Below, piece after piece: positions 8,177 to 15,709 of a stretch of DNA of 64,000 nucleotides. Both the position numbers and the translations under genes were made by a program. The DNA is taken from assembly GCA_023957995.1 (NCBI GenBank), contig JAMLGK010000007.1, forward strand, positions 1-64,000. Direction: 5' to 3'. How positions within the stretch are numbered: position 1 is the stretch's first letter; each line of letters begins with the position of its first letter. The notes under the pieces were generated by a model, which was given only the letters and a program-made list of their open reading frames with translations, ran no database searches and was not told the origin of the DNA. This DNA comes from Microthrixaceae bacterium. Lineage in GTDB: Bacteria; Actinomycetota; Acidimicrobiia; Acidimicrobiales; Microtrichaceae.

Positions 8177-9352
8177 ATGGAGTTCCGCCGGATCACCTCA
8201 TTGCCACCGTACGTATTCACGATCATCGACAGCCTGAAGGTGGAGGCGAGGCGGGCCGGAGCCGACATCATCGATCTGGGATTCGGCAACCCCGATCTTC
8301 CCTCCCCGGACATCACCGTGGAGAAGCTGACCGAGGCGGCCCACAACTCGCGCAACCACCGGTACTCGGCCTCGCGGGGCATCCCCAAGCTGCGACAGGC
8401 GATCGCCGGCTACTACCAGAAGCGCTTCGGTGTGGACCTCGATCCCGACACCGAGGTGATCAACACGATCGGCGCCAAGGAGGGTTTCAGTCACTTGATG
8501 TGGACCCTCGTCCAGCCCCACGACGCGGCCCTGGTGCCGGCCCCGAGCTACCCGATCCACATCTTCGCCCCCCTGTTCGCCGGAGCGAACGTGAGGGAGA
8601 TCCCGCTCGGAACGGGCGAGGAGTTCTTCGAGAACATGCTCCGGGCCTGGGAGTTCAGCCACCCCAAGCCGAGGGTGATCGTGCTGTCGTTCCCACACAA
8701 CCCGACCACCACCTGCGTCGACCTGGAGTTCATGCAGCGGGTGGTGGACTTCGCCCGGGAGAAAGAGGTCGTGCTGGTGCACGACAACGCATATGCCGAT
8801 CTGGGCTTCGACGGCTACCGGCCACCGTCGATTCTCCAGGCGGAAGGTGCCAAGGAAGTGGCGGTCGAGCTGTTCTCGATGACCAAGTCGTTCTCGATGG
8901 CAGGTTGGAGGGTGGCGTTCATGGTGGGCAACGCCGAGGTGGTGGCGGCGCTGGCCAAGCTCAAGTCCTACCTCGACTACGGCACCTTCCAGCCGATCCA
9001 GATCGCGGCGACGGTCACCTTGAACGAAGCGCCCGAGTTCCCGATCGAGGTCAACAAGATCTACCAGGGTCGCAGGGACGCCCTCTGCGACGGGCTCAAC
9101 CGCATCGGCTGGGAGGTGGAACCACCCAGGGGCACCATGTTCACCTGGGCCCGCATCCCCGAGCCCTACGCCGAGATGGGGTCTGTCGAGTTCTGTTCGG
9201 AACTGGTCAGGGACGCACAGGTTGCACTGTCACCCGGTGTCGGCTTCGGTCCCGGCGGCGAGGGCCACGTGCGTTTCGCACTCATCGAGAACGAACAGCG
9301 AATCAACCAGGCGCTGCGGAACCTGCGCAGGAGCCTCACCAAGTTGGGTTGA
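8177..9352 (+). CDS. PLP-dependent class I/II aminotransferase, AlaC-like
   Basis: A 391-residue fold-type I aminotransferase. The start (MEFRRITSLPPYVF) and LGFGNPDLPSPD closely resemble AlaC-type glutamate-pyruvate transaminases and the related LL-diaminopimelate aminotransferase group. The PLP lysine is K237 in SMTKSFSMAGWRV. VLSFPHNPTTT and DNAYADLGFDGY carry the Asn and Asp/Tyr that hold PLP, and an Arg in VRFALIEN binds the substrate carboxylate. The most likely reaction is alanine/2-oxoglutarate transamination, but LL-DAP aminotransferase activity cannot be excluded from sequence alone. It is monocistronic, with a leaderless-type promoter, and convergent with the TetR gene 7 nt downstream. 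Confidence 0.85.
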   Translation: MEFRRITSLPPYVFTIIDSLKVEARRAGADIIDLGFGNPDLPSPDITVEKLTEAAHNSRNHRYSASRGIPKLRQAIAGYYQKRFGVDLDPDTEVINTIGAKEGFSHLMWTLVQPHDAALVPAPSYPIHIFAPLFAGANVREIPLGTGEEFFENMLRAWEFSHPKPRVIVLSFPHNPTTTCVDLEFMQRVVDFAREKEVVLVHDNAYADLGFDGYRPPSILQAEGAKEVAVELFSMTKSFSMAGWRVAFMVGNAEVVAALAKLKSYLDYGTFQPIQIAATVTLNEAPEFPIEVNKIYQGRRDALCDGLNRIGWEVEPPRGTMFTWARIPEPYAEMGSVEFCSELVRDAQVALSPGVGFGPGGEGHVRFALIENEQRINQALRNLRRSLTKLG

Positions 9353-9359
9353 GCGCGCC

Positions 9360-10010
9360 CTATTCGCCCGCGAAGCCGTTCCGGCAGATCGACACGACGA
9401 GATCCGCGACCTCCTCGGCGGAACGTTTGGTGGCACCACCCCCGGCGCCGTCGAGGTAGGTCATCGTGAGTTGGTTGGTCACCCCGAGGATGCCGTGTGC
9501 CAGCGCAACCGGATCGCGGTCGGGGATCAACCCGGCGTCGATCGCGGCCTGGAGGTGTTCGACCGCGTCGGCCACGTGACGGCGTTGACCGATGCGTATG
9601 GCCTTCACGAAACTCTCGTCGGTGCGGGCGAACTCGAACAGCCTGCGCAGATCGGGATTGTTCGCCATCCAGAGCGCCCCGGCGCGGATTCCCTCCTCGA
9701 TCCTGCGCACCGGGTCGTCGATCCCGCCGATGGCCTTTCGCTGGGTTCGGCGCAGGTCCGTCTGAGCGGTGCGGAGGATCTCGGTGAACAACTCCTCCTT
9801 GGAGGAGAAGTACCAGTAGAAGACACCCTTGCCCACTCCGATCCCGTCGACGATGTCGGCCACCGAGGTGGGGTGGAAACCGTCGTCAGCGAACCGCTTC
9901 GTGGCGTAGTCGATCAGTTGCGAGCGTCGCTCGCGTCCCCGGGCGGTCAGCTTCCGTTCGGGGGCCGCCGCAGCGGGGTCACCCGGGGCGTTGGTGGTCT
10001 GCCTTGGCAC
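9360..10010 (-). CDS. TetR-family transcriptional regulator
   Basis: A 216-residue TetR regulator. The N-terminal HTH is at residues ~20-65 (LIDYATKRFADDGFHPTSVA, then IGVGKGVFYWYFSSKEELF). The C-terminal ligand domain is all-helical and unassigned. GTG 10010 is chosen because TACGGT (10023-10018, minus strand) ends 7 nt upstream and GGTGAG lies at Shine-Dalgarno distance; GTG 10019 is an alternative. A perfect 7-bp inverted repeat at 10033-10050 covers the -35 region of this promoter, so autoregulation is likely. It is divergent from the ACT-domain gene. The ligand is unknown. Confidence 0.88.
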   Translation of the reverse strand: MPRQTTNAPGDPAAAAPERKLTARGRERRSQLIDYATKRFADDGFHPTSVADIVDGIGVGKGVFYWYFSSKEELFTEILRTAQTDLRRTQRKAIGGIDDPVRRIEEGIRAGALWMANNPDLRRLFEFARTDESFVKAIRIGQRRHVADAVEHLQAAIDAGLIPDRDPVALAHGILGVTNQLTMTYLDGAGGGATKRSAEEVADLVVSICRNGFAGE

Positions 10011-10017
10011 GACGCTC

Positions 10018-10023
10018 ACCGTA
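10018..10023 (-). promoter_or_regulatory. -10 box TACGGT of the tetR gene
   Basis: On the minus strand TACGGT ends 7 nt before GTG 10010. The inverted repeat at 10033-10050 lies 9 bp upstream, over the -35 region. Confidence 0.4.
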
Positions 10024-10032
10024 GTCGGCGGC

Positions 10033-10050
10033 CTTGACCATCCGGTCAAG
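10033..10050. promoter_or_regulatory. Inverted repeat, probable TetR operator
   Basis: CTTGACC-ATCC-GGTCAAG: perfect 7-bp arms around a 4-bp centre, in the tetR/ACT intergenic region. Size, symmetry and the GACC...GGTC core match operators of actinobacterial TetR regulators. It contains TTGACC on both strands, so binding would occlude a -35 element. Confidence 0.6.
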
Positions 10051-10062
10051 TTCGTGCCGGTG

Positions 10063-10086
10063 CTGAAACAGCGGATCCTGAAACAG
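10063..10086 (+). repeat. Direct repeat CTGAAACAG x2
   Basis: CTGAAACAG occurs at 10063-10071 and 10078-10086, starts 15 nt apart, just upstream of the -10 box of the ACT-domain gene. It could be a second regulator site or chance. Confidence 0.35.
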
Positions 10087-10105
10087 TGCCGACACATTCG
10101 CTCGG

Positions 10106-10111
10106 TACGGT
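10106..10111 (+). promoter_or_regulatory. Leaderless-type -10 box TACGGT
   Basis: TACGGT ends 6 nt before ATG 10118, with no Shine-Dalgarno. Confidence 0.5.
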
Positions 10112-10117
10112 GGGCCG

Positions 10118-10798
10118 ATGAGCGCAGACGACTCGCCCGCGAACCTGTTGGTGCTCCGGGTCTGGTTGCCGGACCGGCCCGGTGCTCTGGGTGCGGTGGC
10201 CACGAGGATCGGAGCGGTGGGAGGCGATCTGGTCGGCATCGAGATCGTCGACCGCGGCGCGGGTCGTGTGGTCGACGAACTGTCGGTGGCGCTGGCCAAC
10301 CCCGATCTCGTGGAGTTGTTGCTCAGCGAGATCCACGATGTCGAAGGCGTCGACGTGGAGGACAGCCGGTGGCTGTCGGGCCGGGCGGAGGACCCCGTCG
10401 TCTCGGCGCTCCAGCTCGCCGGCCGCCTGGGTGGGGTCTCGAGCACCACCGAGCTGGCCGAGGGGATCGTCGCCGCAGCGATGGTGCTGCTGCACGCCGA
10501 CTGGTCGATGTTGGTCGACACCGACTCGGAGACGTCCCTGGCGGCGGCGACCTCCGGGGTTCACCAGGAGGCACCCGGGGCATCCTGGGTCTGCAACTTC
10601 ATCAGGGGTGTGACCGAGAGCCCGGTCCAGGATCCGGCGACCATCGAGGACCTGGCGATGGCCGAGGTCGAAGGATCCGCTCTGGCGTTGGTGGTGGCGC
10701 GCGAACGAGTTCCCCTGCGGGGTCGCGAACGCTCTGTGTTGCGCCAGCTCTGCTCGCTCGCGGCGTCCCACCCGGCGGTCGCTCAGGAATCGAGCTGA
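10118..10798 (+). CDS. ACT-domain protein with GAF-like C-terminal part
   Basis: A 226-residue protein. Residues ~9-78 form an ACT fold: LLVLRVWLPDRPGALGAVAT is the usual beta1-alpha1 with the DRPG ligand loop, followed by IGAVGGDLVGIEIVDRG. Residues ~100-215 have the helix/strand alternation of a GAF-like sensor domain (ATSGVHQEAPGAS, EDLAMAEVEGSALALVVAR). ACT domains bind amino acids or related small molecules. No catalytic domain is present, so a sensory or regulatory role is likely, with an unknown partner. It is divergent from the TetR gene across a putative operator. Its last 16 nt overlap the 3' end of the convergent glycerol kinase gene. Confidence 0.75.
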   Translation: MSADDSPANLLVLRVWLPDRPGALGAVATRIGAVGGDLVGIEIVDRGAGRVVDELSVALANPDLVELLLSEIHDVEGVDVEDSRWLSGRAEDPVVSALQLAGRLGGVSSTTELAEGIVAAAMVLLHADWSMLVDTDSETSLAAATSGVHQEAPGASWVCNFIRGVTESPVQDPATIEDLAMAEVEGSALALVVARERVPLRGRERSVLRQLCSLAASHPAVAQESS

Positions 10799-12336
10799 TC
10801 CTCCGTCGCCCATTGCAGGGATCGTTCCACGGCGCGGTGCCACCGTTGGTGTGCGGCGTCGGCCTCCGGCCTGGCCAGCCGGGGTTCGAAGCGTCGATCG
10901 GCTGACCAGTTGGACGAGACTTCATCCACGTCGCTGTAGATCCCCACACCCAGTCCCGCGAGCAGGGTGGCGCCCAGAGCGGTGGTCTCGGTGACCCTCG
11001 AACGAGCCACGGTCACCCCCAACTGGTCCGCCTGCAGCTCGCAGAGGATGTCCATCACCGCCGCGCCGCCGTCCACCCGAAGCTCCGTTATCGAGACACC
11101 CGACACCTCGACCATCGAATCCACGACATCGCGGCTCTGGTGGACCATCGACTCCACCACCGCCCTGGCGATGTGTGCCCGGGTGGTTCCCCGCGTGATC
11201 CCGAAAATGCTCCCGCGTGCCCGGGGATCCCACCAGGGCGAGCCGAGGCCGTTGAACGCGGGGACGACGATGACGCCGCCGGTGTCTGACACCGAGCGGG
11301 CGAGTGGACCGACCTCGGAGGCCTCGCGGATGATCCCGAGACCGTCTCGCAGCCACTGGACCGCTGAGCCGGTCGAGAAGATGGCGCCTTCGAGGGCGTA
11401 GTGGGTGACGGTCGCTTCGGTGGAGCCGACCATGTGCCCGGGGAGCTGCCACGCCACGGTTCCCAGGAGTGCCTCGTTGGGGGCGGGACGCTTCTCACCG
11501 ACGTTCATCAGCACGAAGGACCCGGTGCCGTAGGTGTTCTTGGCCATCCCCGGGCTCAGGCACGCCTGACCGAACAACGAGGACTGCTGGTCGCCCGCGA
11601 TGCCTGCGATCGGCACCCCGGCGCCGGCGGCGCACTCCGCCGAGGTGTGTCCGAAGGTGCCCGACGACGGCCGCACCTCGGGCAGCGCCTCGATCGGCAC
11701 GCCGAAGAGCTCGCACAGGTCCTCGGACCACTGCAGGGTGTTGATGTCGAACAGCATGGTCCTGGCAGCGTTCGACACATCGGTGGCGTGCGTCTCGCCG
11801 CCGGTCAACTTCCACAGGAGCCAGGAGTCGATCGTTCCGAGCCGCAGGTGTTCGTTGCGCGGCACTCCACCCGGACCCAGCAACCACTCGATCTTGGTGG
11901 CCGAGAAGTAGGGGTCCAGCACGAGTCCGGTCAGTTGGCGGATCCGCGGCAGCTCCCCCTGCTCGGTGAGCTGCCGGCAGCGCGCCGCGGTGCGGCGGTC
12001 CTGCCACACGATGGCGTTGTGCAGTGGTTCACCGGTGCGGGAGTCCCAGGCCACGATCGTCTCGCGCTGGTCGGTGATCCCTATGGCAGCGACCTCGGTG
12101 TCGGTCGTCGAACCCTGCGCGCCGGATGCGGCGGCCCGTTGGATCGACGCGACCGCATCGGTGAGGACCGATTGGGTCACCTCGAAAATCTCGTCGGCAT
12201 CGTGTTCGACCCAACCCGGACGCGGGTAGTGCTGGGTGAACTCACGGTGCGAGGCGTTCAGGGTGACGCCGGCATGGTCCGTGGCCACGGCCCGAACACC
12301 TGTGGTTCCGGCATCGATCGCGATGATCCAGGGCAT
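10783..12336 (-). CDS. glpK: Glycerol kinase
   Basis: A 517-residue FGGY kinase that makes glycerol-3-phosphate from glycerol and ATP. DAGTTGVRAV at the N-terminus is the phosphate loop. HREFTQHYPRPGWVEHDADEIF-type sequence, then GITDQRET and AIVWQDRRT, are glycerol-kinase signatures. The second FGGY signature region contains GLGSPWWDPRARG and RVDGGAAVMD. It lies downstream of the sensor-kinase/lipoprotein operon on the same strand, but has its own -10 box (TAGGTT, 6 nt before ATG) and is separated from that operon by a hairpin at 12411-12428. No glpF or glpD is nearby. The gene ends inside the convergent ACT-domain gene. Confidence 0.93.
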   Translation of the reverse strand: MPWIIAIDAGTTGVRAVATDHAGVTLNASHREFTQHYPRPGWVEHDADEIFEVTQSVLTDAVASIQRAAASGAQGSTTDTEVAAIGITDQRETIVAWDSRTGEPLHNAIVWQDRRTAARCRQLTEQGELPRIRQLTGLVLDPYFSATKIEWLLGPGGVPRNEHLRLGTIDSWLLWKLTGGETHATDVSNAARTMLFDINTLQWSEDLCELFGVPIEALPEVRPSSGTFGHTSAECAAGAGVPIAGIAGDQQSSLFGQACLSPGMAKNTYGTGSFVLMNVGEKRPAPNEALLGTVAWQLPGHMVGSTEATVTHYALEGAIFSTGSAVQWLRDGLGIIREASEVGPLARSVSDTGGVIVVPAFNGLGSPWWDPRARGSIFGITRGTTRAHIARAVVESMVHQSRDVVDSMVEVSGVSITELRVDGGAAVMDILCELQADQLGVTVARSRVTETTALGATLLAGLGVGIYSDVDEVSSNWSADRRFEPRLARPEADAAHQRWHRAVERSLQWATEDQLDS

Positions 12337-12342
12337 TCGGCC

Positions 12343-12348
12343 AACCTA
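12343..12348 (-). promoter_or_regulatory. Leaderless-type -10 box TAGGTT of glpK
   Basis: On the minus strand TAGGTT ends 6 nt before ATG 12336; no Shine-Dalgarno is seen. Confidence 0.5.
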
Positions 12349-12410
12349 GTTGCGCTGCGCCACGACGCCGGGAAGTCGGTGCTGTGCTGGGAGGCCGGTG
12401 CTGTTCGGGG

Positions 12411-12428
12411 TCGACCCGACGGGGTCGA
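12411..12428 (-). terminator. GC hairpin after the lipoprotein gene
   Basis: TCGACCC-4 nt-GGGTCGA, a perfect 7-bp stem 9 bp beyond the lipoprotein stop. There is no U-tract, as is common for GC-rich actinobacterial terminators. It would separate the two-component operon from glpK. Confidence 0.5.
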
Positions 12429-12437
12429 GGTTCTCGG

Positions 12438-13085
12438 TCAGCACACTTCCATCAGCTCGTCGCGCCGTTCGGTCAGGGCTGCGAGCTGGCCGGGGGTCAG
12501 GTCGCTGTCCCTGCCGGTGGTGTTGTCATCAGCGGGGTTCCGGAGCCGCTCGGCGTAGTCGCAGGCGTTGACGGTGTCCACGTCGCCGCGCTCACCCGAG
12601 AAGACCTTCAGCGGTTCGCCGTCGATGAAGAACTGCAGCCGATCCACTCCCGGTAGCTCGGTCAGGCTCATCACGATCTGTCCGAGGGCCAACACCCGGG
12701 CGTCGCCCTGCACGTCCTCGAAGTCAGACGAGAGATCGACCTTGAGCAGCCCGCTCTCGTCACGTTCCACGCCGAGCAGCTTGGTGGCCGCGGGGATCGA
12801 ACTCGACAGGGACTCTCCCTCCGCCGAACTCGGTGGGATGAGCAGGGAGTTCATCACCTCGGTAGGCGTGCGTGCCGGCACCTGGCGGAGGGTGGGGACC
12901 AGCGAGCTGTTGGTCACCAGATAGATGTCGGCGCGCTGGTCGCCCGATGGCTCGGTGTTGCGCACGGTGGAGGTCGTCGTCGTGACCGGGAGCGCCCTCG
13001 GTTCGGAGTCGGCGCTGATCCCGCACGAGGCCAGCAGCAGTGCTGCCCCGAGCAGTGGTGCGGCCCACATGGCACGAGCCTTCAT
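12438..13085 (-). CDS. GerMN-domain lipoprotein, minimal LpqB-like
   Basis: A 215-residue exported lipoprotein. The signal peptide ends in the lipobox LLASC (Cys ~21), followed by a Thr/Ser linker. Residues ~50-170 are a GerMN domain (DIYLVTNSSLVPTLRQV, then EVMNSLLIPP and the FFIDGEPLKVFSGE end). The start overlaps the sensor kinase stop (ATGA). In mycobacteria the order MtrA-MtrB-LpqB is conserved and LpqB modulates the MtrB kinase. Here the lipoprotein has only the GerMN module and lacks the large C-terminal beta-propeller part of LpqB. A role in tuning the kinase is inferred from this order. Confidence 0.8.
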   Translation of the reverse strand: MKARAMWAAPLLGAALLLASCGISADSEPRALPVTTTTSTVRNTEPSGDQRADIYLVTNSSLVPTLRQVPARTPTEVMNSLLIPPSSAEGESLSSSIPAATKLLGVERDESGLLKVDLSSDFEDVQGDARVLALGQIVMSLTELPGVDRLQFFIDGEPLKVFSGERGDVDTVNACDYAERLRNPADDNTTGRDSDLTPGQLAALTERRDELMEVC

Positions 13086-14677
13086 CGGTGGTCCCCGCCT
13101 CCGGCGGAGAGGTCGCGGTTTGCGGTCTCCGCCGTGGTGACCGCAATTGCGCGGTGCTCGCCGGTGAGCGTCAGGTTGCTGGTCGATTCGGGAGTGGCGT
13201 CGGAGAGGTGCTCGTCCTCGAAATCGTCTCCACGCACCTCCAACAGCGGCAGCTCCACGACGAAGCGGGCTCCCTGGCCTCCGTCGGTGCGGTTCTCCAC
13301 GAACACCCGTCCGGCCTGCAGGCGCGCGTGCTCGGCGGCGAGAGCGAGTCCCAGGCCCACGCCTACATCAGCGCCCCGGGCTCCACCCTGGTCACCCCTG
13401 TTGAAGCGGTCGAACACCGCCTCGCGCTGGTCGGCCGGTACTCCGGGACCAGCGTCCTCGACACCGATCTGCACGGTCGGCTCGCCCAGGGGATCGTTCG
13501 GGTCGGGCTCGTGCAACGTGACCGAGATGTGGGTTGCACCATCGGCGTACTTGTCGGCGTTGTTGCAGAAGTTGACCAGGATCCGCGCGAGCCGTCGACG
13601 GTCGCACGCGATGACCAGGTCCTCCAGGCCGGGATCGGCCAACACGGGTATCTCGTTGCCGGAGAGCGCCTCCACGGTGTTGCGGACCATGGGCACGAGG
13701 GCCACGTCGTCGAGCTCGAGGCGCACCGCACCCGCATCGAAGCGTGAGATCTCGAGCAGGTCCTCCACCAGCTGCGTGAACCGGGTGACGTCGGTCTCGA
13801 GCAGGTCCAGTGCCTGACGTGCGCGCTCGGGCATCTCTTCGCGGTTGTTGGCCAGCACCTGGAGCCCGGCGTTGAGCGTCGTCAGCGGTGAGCGCAGCTC
13901 GTGGCTCACGTCGCTGGCGAAACGGGCGTCGCGGTCTATCCGTGACTGCAGTGCCCCGAGCATCTCGTTGAAGTTCGCGACCAGGGGGGCCAGGTCGGGG
14001 TCGTGGCTGTACTCGTCGTAGTCGATCCTGGTGTCGAGCTGGCCGAGGGCCACCGACTGGGCTGCGAGGCTCACCCGGGTCAGCGGCCGGATCGAGTAGC
14101 GGCTCGCCCAGTAGCCGAGTATCCCGGCGAGACCTGTCGAGACGACCACCGCACCAGCGAGCGCGAGTCGGATCGATGCCAGGGCATCGGTGATGTCTCC
14201 GAGTGGGGTGACCTCGAAGTAGGCGGCGTCCTGATCGGTGACCGGTACGCCGACCCCTATGACGGTCTCACCGTCGCCCTCGAAGCGCATTATCCCCGGC
14301 TCGCGGTCCTCCAAGGGCCTCTCGAGCAACTCCTCGGGTAGTTCGTCGCTGGTGTAGGTGCCGTCCACCGACTGGGAGTGGATGCCGCCGTCCCAGACAG
14401 CGATGGCCTTGCCGGCATCGGAGAGGTTGCTAAGCACGCCGAGGACGACGCTCGGGTCGGAGGTGGACAGGTTGATTCCGGCGACCACGCTGGTGTTCTT
14501 GAGCGCCCGGGAGCTGGCGGACTCCTCCCTGGCATCGAGCAGCGTCTGGCGTGCCACGGTGTACACGGTCAACGACACCGCTATCGACAGAGCAAGTGAG
14601 ACGAGGCTGACCGCCACGGCAATCCGCGTGCGGAGCCCGAGCTTGTGCTCGCCCATGGCGGCGAAGTCCGCGCTCAA
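13082..14677 (-). CDS. Sensor histidine kinase, MtrB-like
   Basis: A 531-residue membrane histidine kinase. A TM segment near residues 15-38, an extracytoplasmic sensor of ~120 residues, and a second TM near 168-190 lead into HAMP (~190-245). HisKA carries the phospho-acceptor His in SHELRSPLTTL, and the ATPase domain has N (NFCNNADKYA), G1 (VEDAGPGVP) and G2 (GVGLGLALA) boxes. The architecture and the neighbouring response regulator and GerMN lipoprotein match MtrB, which controls cell-wall and division genes in actinobacteria. TTG 14677 is used, with AGGTG upstream; ATG 14656 is an alternative. The response regulator gene ends 27 nt upstream. Confidence 0.88.
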   Translation of the reverse strand: MSADFAAMGEHKLGLRTRIAVAVSLVSLALSIAVSLTVYTVARQTLLDAREESASSRALKNTSVVAGINLSTSDPSVVLGVLSNLSDAGKAIAVWDGGIHSQSVDGTYTSDELPEELLERPLEDREPGIMRFEGDGETVIGVGVPVTDQDAAYFEVTPLGDITDALASIRLALAGAVVVSTGLAGILGYWASRYSIRPLTRVSLAAQSVALGQLDTRIDYDEYSHDPDLAPLVANFNEMLGALQSRIDRDARFASDVSHELRSPLTTLNAGLQVLANNREEMPERARQALDLLETDVTRFTQLVEDLLEISRFDAGAVRLELDDVALVPMVRNTVEALSGNEIPVLADPGLEDLVIACDRRRLARILVNFCNNADKYADGATHISVTLHEPDPNDPLGEPTVQIGVEDAGPGVPADQREAVFDRFNRGDQGGARGADVGVGLGLALAAEHARLQAGRVFVENRTDGGQGARFVVELPLLEVRGDDFEDEHLSDATPESTSNLTLTGEHRAIAVTTAETANRDLSAGGGDHR

Positions 14678-14704
14678 CGGACACCTGTTCGGAAGGCGGT
14701 CACG

Positions 14705-15385
14705 TCAACCCTGCAGCTTGTAGCCCAGTCCACGGACCGTGGCCACATGGGTGGGGTTGGCCGGATCGGGTTCGATCTTTGTGCGGAGCCGCCTGACGTG
14801 GACGTCCACGAGCCGACCGTCGCCGAACACCCCGTGGCCCCAGACCCGGTCGAGCAGGTCCTCGCGGGAGAGGACGGTTCCGGGTTGGGCGGCGAGCTCC
14901 ACCAACAGCTTGAACTCGGTCTTGGTGAGGTGGACCGGCTCGCCGTTGCGCAGCACCAGCCCCTCCTGCGGCACCACCTCGAGCTCGCCGAAGGTGAGAT
15001 GCGGGTTGCCCGGGGGAGGGGTGCGTGCACGGCGGAGCATCGCCCTGATGCGGGCCGAGAGCTCCTTGGGTACGAAGGGCTTGGTGAGGTAGTCATCCGC
15101 GCCCGCTTCGAGCCCGGCGACCACGTCGTGGGTGTCGGCACGGGCGGTGACCATCACGATCGGCACATCGCTCTCACGCCGGATGGAGCGGCAGACCTCG
15201 AATCCGTCGATGCCCGGCAGCATGATGTCGATGAGGACGACGTCGGCGTTGCTGCTGGGGAAACGCGCTATCGCGTCCTCCCCGGTCTCGGACTCGATCA
15301 CTTCCCAGCCCTCGTCCTCGAGCGCGAGCCGCACCGAGGTGCGGATCCGCTCGTCATCTTCCACGGTCAGGATCGTCGTTCCCAC
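14705..15385 (-). CDS. OmpR/PhoB-type response regulator, MtrA-like
   Basis: A 226-residue response regulator. The receiver has acidic pocket EDDE (residues 9-12), phospho-acceptor D53 in LIDIMLPG, and the conserved Lys in LTKPF. A winged-helix DNA-binding domain follows (LTKTEFKLLVELAAQPG, then VDVHVRRLRTKIE and VATVRGLGYKL). GTG 15385 is chosen over upstream in-frame codons because GGGGAG lies 9 nt upstream and the receiver begins immediately (VGTTILTVEDD). It is the first gene of the three-gene operon with the kinase and lipoprotein. The targets are unknown, though MtrA homologues act on cell-wall genes. Confidence 0.9.
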   Translation of the reverse strand: MGTTILTVEDDERIRTSVRLALEDEGWEVIESETGEDAIARFPSSNADVVLIDIMLPGIDGFEVCRSIRRESDVPIVMVTARADTHDVVAGLEAGADDYLTKPFVPKELSARIRAMLRRARTPPPGNPHLTFGELEVVPQEGLVLRNGEPVHLTKTEFKLLVELAAQPGTVLSREDLLDRVWGHGVFGDGRLVDVHVRRLRTKIEPDPANPTHVATVRGLGYKLQG

Positions 15386-15446
15386 AGCTGCATTCTCCCC
15401 CAAACCACCGCCGGATACCGAACACCTCCTCAGCAGGCCCTTCCGG

Positions 15447-15460
15447 GTGTGTTCCCACAC
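15447..15460. promoter_or_regulatory. Small inverted repeat GTGTG-TTCC-CACAC
   Basis: A 5-bp inverted repeat with a 4-bp centre in the ~230-bp region between the response regulator and the divergent HTH gene. It could be an operator; the size allows chance. Confidence 0.25.
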
Positions 15461-15619
15461 GGGCACGAGAGTTCTACAGCCGGGGCTCCAACCGACCGAT
15501 CGATGAGGTCAGCTGAGGCGTTTCGCGGCCACGCGGATCGTCGCCGCTGCCCGAGCGGACCAACGGACAGCCAGAGGATGGCCGGAACCCGAAGATGCCA
15601 GGAAATGGAAGAGGACCCA

Positions 15620-15709
15620 ATGCACGACGACGCAATGCATGACGGCGCAATGCCGAACGACGGAATGCACGGAGGCGCAATGCACGGAGACGCAATGCAC
15701 GGCGGCGAC
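15620..15709 (+). repeat. 15-nt tandem repeat with in-frame ATG in each unit
   Basis: Six 15-nt units, each beginning ATG: they encode MHDDA, MHDGA, MPNDG, MHGGA, MHGDA, MHGGD. The array is the extreme 5' end of the HTH membrane protein gene, so each unit offers a start codon in the same frame. Confidence 0.9.

Noticed and set aside
8080..9459. 459-codon plus-strand frame over the aminotransferase
   Set aside because: Different frame from the AlaC-like protein, no motifs, begins inside the ROK gene.
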